Position numbers and translations under genes: made by a program | Assembly: GCA_017458265.1 (NCBI GenBank) | Contig: JAFTFV010000033.1 | Coordinates: 1-64,000 of the forward strand | Direction of reading: 5' to 3' | DNA length: 64,000 nt | From: Bacteroidales bacterium | Lineage (GTDB): Bacteria; Bacteroidota; Bacteroidia; Bacteroidales; UBA932 | The notes under the pieces: generated by a model | The model's input: the letters and a program-made list of their open reading frames with translations, nothing else | The model's database searches: none | Told to the model about the DNA's origin: nothing | In this document: in pieces, positions 44,370 to 52,032 of the stretch | Layout: each line of letters starts with the position of its first letter | Numbering within the stretch: position 1 is the stretch's first letter

Positions 44370-45872
44370 ATGAAAAGGATACTGATCATAGCACTCCTGG
44401 CCCTATCTGCCTGCACGGCCAAAGTCCAGTACGGTACAACCGTAAAGATGGACGACGCCACCCTCATGGACAAAATCCGCGGAGGATGGTACGGCCAGAC
44501 CATCGGCTGCACCTATGGAGGCCCTACCGAGTTCAAGTACAAGGGAGGCATCATCATGGAAGAGATCCCTATTCCGTGGTACGATGACTACATCTATGAC
44601 ACGTACATCGAAGACCCGGGGCTTTATGACGATGTCTACATGGACCTCACCTTCATGGAAACCATGCTCAAATACGGCCTGGATGCACCTGTGGAAGAGT
44701 ATGCCAACGCTTTTGCTTATGCAGACTACAAGCTGTGGCATGCAAACCAGGGCGCACGTTACAACATCCTCAACGGCCGCGGAGCACCTGAATCAGGTCA
44801 CTGGAAGTACAACCCCCACGCAGATGACATAGACTTCCAGATCGAGGCCGATTTCATTGGCATGCTATACCCGGGTGGCGTGAACAGGGCTTCCGAGCTG
44901 AGTGACAGGATAGGACATATCATGAATTACGGCGACGGCTGGTACGGCGGCGTGTTCATAGGCGCAATGTACTGTCTCGCATACGTTTGTGACGATATTC
45001 CCACAATAGTTACAGAGGCGCTCAAGACCATTCCTGAAGGCACCAAGTTCCACAGCACTATTTCCGATGTCATCAAATACTGGAAGAAGTATCCGAAAGA
45101 CTGGAAACAGTGCTGGTTCGAGGTCACCAACCGCCATGCAAATGACGTGGGATGCCCTGAAGGAGTCTGGAACGGATTCAACATCGATGCCACCATCAAT
45201 TCCGCTTTTGTGGTAATCGGCCTCCTTTATGGAGAAGGAGACTTCATGAAGACCATGGACATTTCTACCCGCTGCGGAAACGACTCTGACTGCAATCCAG
45301 CCTCTGCAGCCGGCATCCTTGGCGTAATGTACGGCTACGATGCCATCCCCGATTACTGGAAGAAGGGTGCAGAACGTATCAAGGACATTCCTTTCCCCTA
45401 CACTTCACTGAGCCTGGAAAATGTCTGCAAGGCTAATTTCGAGCTTGTAAAAGAAGTGTTCGGAGGCAACGAACCGGCCGAAAACTGCATCTATATAAAT
45501 GTTGAAAAGCCACAGCCCGTCCGCTATGAGCAGAGCTTTGAAGGCATTGTTCCCGTAGAGAAAAGAGTTCTCAAAAAGGCCTTTACAGACAAGGTCGAAC
45601 TCACATTCAAGGGAAACAGCATTGTTGTCGAAGGCAGCGTCCGCAAGACCGGTCATGCAGATGACAGCTACGTTGCAGATATCACTGCCCTGCTGGACGG
45701 AAAGGAAATTGAACACTTTACTATGCCCATTGATTACATCAAGCGCAAGTACGAAGTTTTCTCTGCCTACTGCTTTGAAAGCGGTGAGCACACACTTACC
45801 CTCCGCCTCAACAATCCCCACCCGGATTATGAAGTTTACGCATCTGAAATGGTAGTTTATGATGAAATATAG
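44370..45872 (+). CDS. ADP-ribosylglycohydrolase-family lipoprotein, paralogue C
   Basis: A 500-aa lipoprotein (lipobox ALSAC) closely related to paralogue B: KIRGGWYGQTIGCTYGG, LYDDVYMDLTFMET (Asp87, Asp88, Asp92) and RCGNDSDCNPASAAGILG (Asp305, Asp307) fall at the same positions. The conserved ESGHWKYNPHADDIDFQIEA block, between the two metal motifs, is shared with B and probably lines the active site. A C-terminal beta domain follows (about 400-500). The frame is open upstream inside gene B, but ATG at 44370, 1 base after the B stop, fits the signal peptide. Two close tandem paralogues suggest duplication followed by divergence in substrate. Confidence 0.8.
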   Translation: MKRILIIALLALSACTAKVQYGTTVKMDDATLMDKIRGGWYGQTIGCTYGGPTEFKYKGGIIMEEIPIPWYDDYIYDTYIEDPGLYDDVYMDLTFMETMLKYGLDAPVEEYANAFAYADYKLWHANQGARYNILNGRGAPESGHWKYNPHADDIDFQIEADFIGMLYPGGVNRASELSDRIGHIMNYGDGWYGGVFIGAMYCLAYVCDDIPTIVTEALKTIPEGTKFHSTISDVIKYWKKYPKDWKQCWFEVTNRHANDVGCPEGVWNGFNIDATINSAFVVIGLLYGEGDFMKTMDISTRCGNDSDCNPASAAGILGVMYGYDAIPDYWKKGAERIKDIPFPYTSLSLENVCKANFELVKEVFGGNEPAENCIYINVEKPQPVRYEQSFEGIVPVEKRVLKKAFTDKVELTFKGNSIVVEGSVRKTGHADDSYVADITALLDGKEIEHFTMPIDYIKRKYEVFSAYCFESGEHTLTLRLNNPHPDYEVYASEMVVYDEI

Positions 45873-47370
45873 TAAAATAGCACTGATCTGTGTATTAGTC
45901 ACAACCCTCTGCGGCTGTGGCTGCGCTAAGAGAGGCAGAGAGTTACCACCTGTAGATCCGGCTTCTTTTCAACGGTATTCCCAAGATAATATCCTGGATA
46001 GCAAGATTCTCGGTAGAACCGTAAAGTATTCTGTATACTACCCGGAGAGCTATATGTCTGACAAGGAAAAACGCTACCCCGTTGTATACATGCTCCACGG
46101 AATCGGTGATGACAACAATTCTTGGAACGGCAATTATCTACATGCAAATAATAAGGTAGACGCCTTGACCGCCAAAGGACTCGGTGAAATGATTTATGTT
46201 TTTCCCCAAGGTTTTTCATCGTACTACTGCAACAGATATGACGGTTCTTTCAACTATATGGATATGTTTGTCAAAGAACTTATCCCTTTAATCGACAAGA
46301 CACTCAGAACAATTCCAGACAAACAACACAGGTCTATAACTGGTTATTCAATGGGCGGTTTTGGAGCCATGGCTCTTGCAGAAAAGAACCCTGACCTTTT
46401 TATAGCCTGCGCTCCCCTCTCAATGTCCGTAAGGACTGACTGGCAATACATTGAAGAATCTCAAAATGGATGGAATGAGCAATGGGGGAAAATATTTGGC
46501 GGGACCAACCGTGCGGGAGAAGAAAGAATAACAGATTATTATAAACAGCATTGTCCGCTATACTATTTCAATGATGACAATAAAGAAGCCCTCGCAACTG
46601 TTAATTGGTATCTCATCTGTGGTGATAATGAAGAGAACCTTCTGTTCGCCAATGATGCGTTACATTGCATAATGAGGGACCACAACTATGAACATGAGTA
46701 TCGTGTCGTTGATGGCGGTCACTCCTCTTCAGTCTGGATGCCAGCTCTGGATGAGGTTCTGCCAATGTTTGACTATTATATGAATGGCGGCTCATTATGG
46801 ACTGAATCATTTTACGCTGATGCTCAACTTGCGACTGTGGATACCGATGAAAATGGGGCTTATGTTTCTGGGCAATATCTGGAAAACAAAATCGGCACAG
46901 CGCTTTTCTTAGTTCACAATCAGATCCCCGATGAAATCATAAAAGCCATTATGAATGCACTGGTACGCCCCTCCTCTAAAATAGGTTACGTACTCCTACC
47001 GTGCGATATCTCCTCCAAATCGTTAAATGAGTGGATGCAGTTTTGGAAAGGGCAATTCAATATTGACAAATCATTGGTCTTAGGTATTGCTGAAGGAGCA
47101 GAAGATATTCTTAATACCCCAGCTGATACGTTTAAAAGATATTATTTCATCAATCCTAAAGTCGGGAATAATCCACTTATTGAAAAAGATCAGGAAATCT
47201 ATTTCGCTGGGACTGAAACCGACTCCTATTATTGGGATATGGATGCTCTTTATAGTGCGTGTAAAAAGAATGAAGCCAAATTTGAATACAGAGTTATTAA
47301 TTCCAGTAATGACAAAACTCAAAACATTCTCAAAAGCATTGAAACCATAAAATCATTTATATACTATTAA
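45859..47370 (+). CDS. Exported esterase with a second, degenerate alpha/beta-hydrolase half
   Basis: A 503-aa protein with a signal peptide and a cysteine cluster (LCGCGC) that may act as lipobox. Residues about 45-310 are a CE1/esterase-D-type domain: VVYMLHGIGDDNNSW, nucleophile Ser164 in ITGYSMGGFG, and His in VVDGGHSSSVW. The second half (about 315-503) repeats the fold in outline: ALFLVHNQIPDE, and LVLGIAEGAEDIL where the elbow Ser is Ala, so it is probably inactive. It could remove acyl groups from the substrate of the neighbouring hydrolases. Two ATG codons (45859, 45862) are possible; it overlaps paralogue C by 14 bases and is AT-richer than it. Confidence 0.75.
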   Translation: MMKYSKIALICVLVTTLCGCGCAKRGRELPPVDPASFQRYSQDNILDSKILGRTVKYSVYYPESYMSDKEKRYPVVYMLHGIGDDNNSWNGNYLHANNKVDALTAKGLGEMIYVFPQGFSSYYCNRYDGSFNYMDMFVKELIPLIDKTLRTIPDKQHRSITGYSMGGFGAMALAEKNPDLFIACAPLSMSVRTDWQYIEESQNGWNEQWGKIFGGTNRAGEERITDYYKQHCPLYYFNDDNKEALATVNWYLICGDNEENLLFANDALHCIMRDHNYEHEYRVVDGGHSSSVWMPALDEVLPMFDYYMNGGSLWTESFYADAQLATVDTDENGAYVSGQYLENKIGTALFLVHNQIPDEIIKAIMNALVRPSSKIGYVLLPCDISSKSLNEWMQFWKGQFNIDKSLVLGIAEGAEDILNTPADTFKRYYFINPKVGNNPLIEKDQEIYFAGTETDSYYWDMDALYSACKKNEAKFEYRVINSSNDKTQNILKSIETIKSFIYY

Positions 47371-47388
47371 CCTTAAATTTTTAACATC

Positions 47389-48243
47389 ATGAAAAAAATC
47401 TTTTTCGTTCTGATGGCTGCAGCAGCCGTTTTGACAGTATCCTGCAAAAAGGATGGTAAAGGTGACAACAATGGCGGTAATGACCAGAATACTCTTGCAA
47501 AGCCCGAGTATCGCATTAAGACCATGGTCAACAACTGGGAAGATACATGGACGTTCTCATACGATGCACAAGGTCGTGTAAACGATGTGACCCGTGGTGA
47601 AGCCTCAAAGCACTGGATCTTCAACTACAAGAGCGCCACAGCACTTGAAATCAACAGAGAAGAGGGTAACAAACTTCTTTATGAGATTACTCTTAACGAC
47701 AAAGGCTATGCTTCTGTCATCAAGGATTATTCCGGTTCCGCAACAAAGACATATGAATATGAATATGATGCTAATGGTTTCATGACAAAATGCACCGTTG
47801 ATGGCGCCGAAAAAACCATGCAGACCATCGTTGATGGCAATGTCGAGCACTGGGATCGCGTTGGCTTGACACTTGAGAATGGCACTATTCTTTGGAGAGA
47901 AAAACGTCATGAATACTATTCAAACCCCAATAAGGGTGGCATCCACACCGAATGGGCTGAGGATGCACAGATGGATCGCTGGTTCTGGGAGACCGGTCTT
48001 CTTGGCCGTCCTTCAGTGAGCGTCTGCAAAACCGCATGGTGGTGGGGTGTCAAGGATGAAGAGAACATGGTTATCAAGGATGAATTTGCAGCAAAACTTG
48101 CATACTATCCTCTGGAACTTGATGCTAATGGTTGTGTGGCAAAGGAAACAAAGTGCTACGACAAAGCAGAAAAGTTCGATTCTGATCCTTCCTCCATGGA
48201 CGCCGAAGGCTACTTTACCTTCACATATGAAAAGATTAAGTAA
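47389..48243 (+). CDS. Lipoprotein with YD-like repeats (DUF4595-like)
   Basis: A 284-aa lipoprotein (MKKIFFVLMAAAAVLTVSC). The mature protein carries strand pairs of the form WTFSYDAQGRVNDVTRG, YEITLNDKGYASVIKDY and YEYEYDANGFMTKCTV, which resemble the RHS/YD-like repeats of Bacteroides DUF4595 proteins. Function unknown; probably displayed on the cell surface. It lies 18 bases after the esterase gene and before a strong terminator, so it is the last gene of the ribose-type operon as judged by spacing. Confidence 0.6.
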   Translation: MKKIFFVLMAAAAVLTVSCKKDGKGDNNGGNDQNTLAKPEYRIKTMVNNWEDTWTFSYDAQGRVNDVTRGEASKHWIFNYKSATALEINREEGNKLLYEITLNDKGYASVIKDYSGSATKTYEYEYDANGFMTKCTVDGAEKTMQTIVDGNVEHWDRVGLTLENGTILWREKRHEYYSNPNKGGIHTEWAEDAQMDRWFWETGLLGRPSVSVCKTAWWWGVKDEENMVIKDEFAAKLAYYPLELDANGCVAKETKCYDKAEKFDSDPSSMDAEGYFTFTYEKIK

Positions 48244-48266
48244 TTACTCGTAACCATTCAATCAAC

Positions 48267-48300
48267 GAAGGGAAGAGGGGACAAAAACTCTCTTCCCTTC
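48267..48300 (+). terminator. Terminator closing the rbsK-susCD operon
   Basis: GAAGGGAAGAG (48267-48277) and CTCTTCCCTTC (48290-48300) form a perfect 11-bp stem with a 12-base loop, followed by TGTTTTC. Confidence 0.85.
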
Positions 48301-48331
48301 TGTTTTCATCTAACCTATAACACAAACTGAT

Positions 48332-49870
48332 ATGAATAAATTACGGCCGCTATATGTCATACTGTTATTAACCACTGCATGTAGTATCAATGAGTCACAT
48401 GACATGTGCGAGGAAACACACGATGACATCACGATAATGGATAAACAAACCGGCATATGGATTATTCCTCAAGAGGACCCTTATCGTATCGATCCGACTT
48501 CAACGAAATCTACGCCGAAAGCCACTCATTACGCCATGACAATCCATCCTAAAACACTGGCCGAACTAAGATCTTTGGAACGCGACAATAGTATTACCGT
48601 CAGTTATATCCCTTTTGGTTATACAATATCATCCCAAGAAAAGCCCAGTATCACTAATAATCAACATCTGGTATCAGACTACTCGTCAACGACTTCTTGT
48701 CAAGAGATTATTCCAGAAGACATAGGCGCCCTGCCAACCTTATATGCTATATGGCCCATTGATAAGCCCATTAATCCCGAGTATGATTATGCCATTAATT
48801 ATTCTGTTAGGTTGCCGGTAGTACCGAATGAAATAGTTAACTTAGAGGAAATCCTGTCTTCAATTAATAAAGGCGAAAGATCTCTCACATATAAACTTGG
48901 GCGTCTGACCTTCTCGGATGACTTCCTGTCAAGAACTGATATCGCTGTTAATAATGTTAAGATTCGTTTTCAATATGGCAGCTTGATTCAGGATGTTTAT
49001 ACTAATTCTTCAGGATACTTTTTAGCACCATCTGACGTAAATGACTCAACTTCCGTTTCTTATATACTGCAAGGTAGTGATTGGACCGTATCATACGATA
49101 CTTCCTATGCACCATTAGTCTGCTATATGGGAAAAGTTGGGACGTTATGGAATGGAACATCAATAATTAACTACGCCGCCACTGGTTTGTATGAAACAGT
49201 TTACCGCGCCGCCGATTATCTATACACTACTTCTTTTACTCCTCAATTGTCTCTTTATCCTGAAATCACAATAAAGGTGCAATCATTTCCAGGCACAAAC
49301 AACCAATACGGTTCATTCGCATATAATTCATCTGTACAATATGTTATGATCTTCCCCAGAACTGGGACGGATAATGAGTTCATCTCTGCAACACTTCACG
49401 AACTCGGCCACGCGATGCAGTATACTTTGCGCGGAGGATCATATACTTCATATAACGGCGTTGAACGAGTTGTCAAAGAATCTTTCGCAAGCTTCACGGG
49501 ATGGTATTATGGAGAGCAATATTACCTTAGTCTTGGGTGGATTAAGCCACAATCCTCTTATATTCTAAATCACAATGCCCGACAGAACTGGATGGCGAGT
49601 GACACTTCTACAGTTTATACACCATTTTTCGTAGACTTAGTTGACGATTATGATCAGAGTTCTTCTAATAGCAATTACATTTGGGATGGGCTAAGTGGCT
49701 GCTCTATAAGTGAAATTATGTTTATGGCAAAGTACCCTAGAACTCTTGAGCAAGTCATCTCAAAGACATTTGATTTCTGCTACCCATCAGAGGATGTATC
49801 AGATTATATTTGGCAGTATCGTGACTGGGCAAACTCGTTCGCGCATTACCCGCCTGATTGGTGGAACTAG
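48332..49870 (+). CDS. Putative zinc metallopeptidase lipoprotein (HELGH), AT-rich
   Basis: A 512-aa lipoprotein (ILLLTTAC) with no close family I can name. Around residue 355 it has LHELGHAMQ followed by ERVVKESFASFTGW, an HExxH motif with a downstream Glu spaced as in gluzincin metallopeptidases. Before that, NNVKIRFQYGSLIQDVYT and NSSGYFLAPSD recall a carboxypeptidase-like beta-sandwich. The gene is markedly AT-rich, stands alone between two terminator hairpins and has Asn/Ser/Tyr-rich composition, all hinting at recent arrival. Protease activity is likely from the motif but its target is unknown. Confidence 0.6.
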   Translation: MNKLRPLYVILLLTTACSINESHDMCEETHDDITIMDKQTGIWIIPQEDPYRIDPTSTKSTPKATHYAMTIHPKTLAELRSLERDNSITVSYIPFGYTISSQEKPSITNNQHLVSDYSSTTSCQEIIPEDIGALPTLYAIWPIDKPINPEYDYAINYSVRLPVVPNEIVNLEEILSSINKGERSLTYKLGRLTFSDDFLSRTDIAVNNVKIRFQYGSLIQDVYTNSSGYFLAPSDVNDSTSVSYILQGSDWTVSYDTSYAPLVCYMGKVGTLWNGTSIINYAATGLYETVYRAADYLYTTSFTPQLSLYPEITIKVQSFPGTNNQYGSFAYNSSVQYVMIFPRTGTDNEFISATLHELGHAMQYTLRGGSYTSYNGVERVVKESFASFTGWYYGEQYYLSLGWIKPQSSYILNHNARQNWMASDTSTVYTPFFVDLVDDYDQSSSNSNYIWDGLSGCSISEIMFMAKYPRTLEQVISKTFDFCYPSEDVSDYIWQYRDWANSFAHYPPDWWN

Positions 49871-49872
49871 TT

Positions 49873-49914
49873 GTATCCCGTCCTCAAAAACGCCTGTTTT
49901 TAAGGACGGGATAC
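49873..49914 (+). terminator. Terminator of the metallopeptidase gene
   Basis: GTATCCCGTCCTCAAAAAC (49873-49891) and GTTTTTAAGGACGGGATAC (49896-49914) form a 19-bp stem with one G-T pair and a 4-base loop, starting 2 bases after the stop. Confidence 0.85.
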
Positions 49915-49968
49915 TTGTTTCAAGGGGTGTCATCCCTAATAACGGGCTATTTTAAGGATGAACCGCAG

Positions 49969-50157
49969 CTACAGAAGCTTTAATAACTCAACTTTGATAA
50001 CCGGAATGTCCTGTATTATTGTTGACCAAATGATTGCCTTGTTGACCTTATCATAACCATGAACGATGCGGTTTCGCAAACCATATAATTCATGCCAAGG
50101 AATCTCAGGGTGTTTGGAGAATTCTCTCAATAATACCACGGTATTCTTTATACTGCT
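49969..50157 (-). pseudogene. N-terminally truncated HEPN-domain toxin remnant
   Basis: On the minus strand, after the MNT gene, a frame without a good start encodes LLREFSKHPEIPWHELYG followed by LRNRIVHGYDKVNKAIIW. This is the C-terminal half of a HEPN (DUF86) RNase, including the Rx4H motif RNRIVH. A complete HEPN protein has about 110-115 residues; the first 50 or so, normally preceding EIIGEA, are absent. A stop (50158-50160) closes the frame at its 5' side. So the toxin has lost its first half, leaving the antitoxin-type gene beside it. Confidence 0.65.
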
Positions 50158-50447
50158 TCATATATCAGGACTTTTTCGCTGTCTGCCGTCTTCCGGGCAA
50201 AATCTGCCAGGTACCGGTCTTCAATCAGATCAATACTCTTATGAGTGGCTCGTTCCAGTTTTGTCTGGATCTTGAGGAAGCCCAGCATGGTAAGATTATT
50301 GGGAGCCATTTCCACCAGAATATCCATATCACTGTCAATAGACTCTTGCCCCCGGGCATACGACCCAAAGAGCCATGCCTTCTTAACCGGCTCTTCAGAT
50401 AATACTTTACGTATGCTATTGACCAATATGGATGTAGTCTCTCGCAT
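50148..50447 (-). CDS. MNT-type nucleotidyltransferase (antitoxin of an MNT-HEPN pair)
   Basis: A 99-aa minimal nucleotidyltransferase: WLFGSYARGQESIDSDMDIL holds the GS motif (Gly28-Ser29) and the two metal-binding aspartates Asp40 and Asp42. In MNT-HEPN systems this protein neutralises the HEPN RNase by adding AMP to a Tyr near its active site. Here the partner is truncated (49969-50157), so the gene is probably an orphan. Length and C terminus (SEKVLIYEAV) are normal. Confidence 0.85.
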   Translation of the reverse strand: MRETTSILVNSIRKVLSEEPVKKAWLFGSYARGQESIDSDMDILVEMAPNNLTMLGFLKIQTKLERATHKSIDLIEDRYLADFARKTADSEKVLIYEAV

Positions 50448-50534
50448 ACGGCAAATCTAATAAAGGTTTTTGTCATTTCCAAACAACTGCGCTTTCATAC
50501 TCAAAAAAGCCTTTCCCAAGGACGAAAAGTTTGC

Positions 50535-50542
50535 TAACTTTG
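50535..50542 (+). promoter_or_regulatory. -7 box of the small Cys-rich protein gene
   Basis: TAACTTTG lies 7 bases before the ATG at 50550, again allowing almost no 5' leader. Confidence 0.5.
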
Positions 50543-50549
50543 CAGACGT

Positions 50550-50753
50550 ATGGAAAACAATTCGACTAAAGACATTCTGAGGCAGATTGCCATTGGGTTT
50601 CTGGTGCTGGTGGCGCTGCTTATCTGCTACGGGGCGATAAGGGCCAACATCAACAGGAGCAAGGAGAGCAAGGCTTGCAAGTGCGCATGCACATGCTCGC
50701 CCTGCGAGTGCTCAGATAATACTGCTGAACTGCCAGATTCTACTGCCAGATAA
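50550..50753 (+). CDS. Small single-pass membrane protein with Cys-rich tail
   Basis: A 67-aa protein: polar start, one membrane helix (IAIGFLVLVALLICYGAI, about 13-30), then a basic stretch and the cluster CKCACTCSPCEC with six cysteines in 12 residues, which could bind a metal ion or form disulfides. No family recognised. It has its own -7 box and overlaps the 3' end of the convergent U32 peptidase gene by 14 bases. Codon use and the promoter make it likely to be real. Confidence 0.55.
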   Translation: MENNSTKDILRQIAIGFLVLVALLICYGAIRANINRSKESKACKCACTCSPCECSDNTAELPDSTAR

Positions 50754-52032
50754 AGACCTTGTCTCCGCGGCGGGGGTGGAGGCGCTCTCCGGGCGCCTTT
50801 TCCGGATTCGTGTTCACATGGTCCACGGGCATTGAGCTCAGCGGAACGGCCACGGAGCAGTATCGGCCCTGGGGGGCTACGTCGGCCTCGTTGTAGTCTA
50901 CGCGAAGGTCTTCCACCTTCATTTCAAGGATGCCGGTGGTATTGCCGATGAAGATGATTTCATCGCCCTTGTGGAGGTCTGTGGCCTCGACCTTGATTTC
51001 CGCTACACCAAGACGGGCGAACCAGTTGGTAACCTTTCCAAGATAAATCTTCTTCCTGGTGGCCTGGGAGCCGTAAATGGAGCTCCACTCGCCCATCTTG
51101 GCACCAAGGTAGTAGCCGTCCCAGAAGCCGCGGTTGAAGACTTCGGCAAGCTGTTCCTTCCACACGGCTGCTTGCTCCTGGTTGTAGGTACCGTCTGCAA
51201 CGGCATCGGCGGCGGCGCGGTAGCAGGAAACGGCGCGCTTCACATACTCTGCACTGCGGGCGCGGCCCTCAATCTTGAACACCTTCACTCCGGCTTCCAC
51301 GAACTTGTCCATGAACTCGATGGTACAGAGGTCCTTGGGAGACATCAGGTACTTGTTGTCGATATGGATTTCGTTACCGGTTTCGTAGTCAGTAACCAGG
51401 TAGCCGCGGCGGCACACCTGCAGGCACGCGCCCCTGTTTGCCGATGCCCCATAAGCTGCCAGCGACAGGTAGCACTTCCCTGAAACGGCCATGCAGAATG
51501 CTCCGTGGGCGAACATCTCGATGCGCACCAGCTCTCCCTTTGGACCGCGGATGTCTTCGTCGATAATGGCCTGATGGATGGCCGCCACCTGCGTAAGGTT
51601 AAGTTCACGGGCAAGGACCACCACATCGGCAAACTGGGAGTAGAACTTCAGGGACTCGATGTTGGAAATGCTCAGCTGGGTGGAAATATGCACTTCCAGG
51701 CCGATTTTCCGGCAGTACATGATTGCCGCCATGTCCGTTGCAATGATGGCGTCTACCCCTGCGGCCTTGGCGGTGTCCAGTGTGTCGTACGCAGCCTGAA
51801 GGTCTTCCCCGTAAAGGGTGATGTTCAGCGTCATGTATGCCTTTACTCCGTAGGAGCGGCATATTCGCATGATTTCCGGCAAGTCCTCCCGTGCAAAGTT
51901 GTTCGCCGAATGGGAGCGCATATTGAGGTGGCCGATGCCGAAGTAGACGGAATCGGCACCGCCTTCTATAGCGGCAAGCAGGCAGTCGAAACTGCCCGCA
52001 GGAGCCATTATTTCAAGTTCTTTCCTGTCCAT
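50740..52032 (-). CDS. U32-family peptidase-like protein (TrhP/YegQ type)
   Basis: A 430-aa protein of the U32 family, whose better-studied members (TrhP, RlhA, UbiU/V) are iron-sulfur proteins that hydroxylate RNA or ubiquinone rather than proteases. Signature: APAGSFDCLLAAIEGGADSV and the TIM-like core, four cysteines in HGAFCMAVSGKCYLS and NRGACLQVCRR as cluster ligands, and FKIEGRARSAEYV. The C-terminal beta domain (GDEIIFIGNTTGILE...) is typical of the tRNA-hydroxylating subgroup, so tRNA uridine hydroxylation is the best guess. Its ATG shares a base with the stop of the prenyl synthase gene. Confidence 0.88.
   Translation of the reverse strand: MDRKELEIMAPAGSFDCLLAAIEGGADSVYFGIGHLNMRSHSANNFAREDLPEIMRICRSYGVKAYMTLNITLYGEDLQAAYDTLDTAKAAGVDAIIATDMAAIMYCRKIGLEVHISTQLSISNIESLKFYSQFADVVVLARELNLTQVAAIHQAIIDEDIRGPKGELVRIEMFAHGAFCMAVSGKCYLSLAAYGASANRGACLQVCRRGYLVTDYETGNEIHIDNKYLMSPKDLCTIEFMDKFVEAGVKVFKIEGRARSAEYVKRAVSCYRAAADAVADGTYNQEQAAVWKEQLAEVFNRGFWDGYYLGAKMGEWSSIYGSQATRKKIYLGKVTNWFARLGVAEIKVEATDLHKGDEIIFIGNTTGILEMKVEDLRVDYNEADVAPQGRYCSVAVPLSSMPVDHVNTNPEKAPGERLHPRRGDKVFIWQ

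Noticed and set aside
50104..50160. Short minus-strand frame MKQYKEYRGIIERILQTP as the HEPN start
   Set aside because: It stops after 18 codons and is in another phase from the HEPN remnant; the resemblance to a HEPN N terminus is too weak to call.
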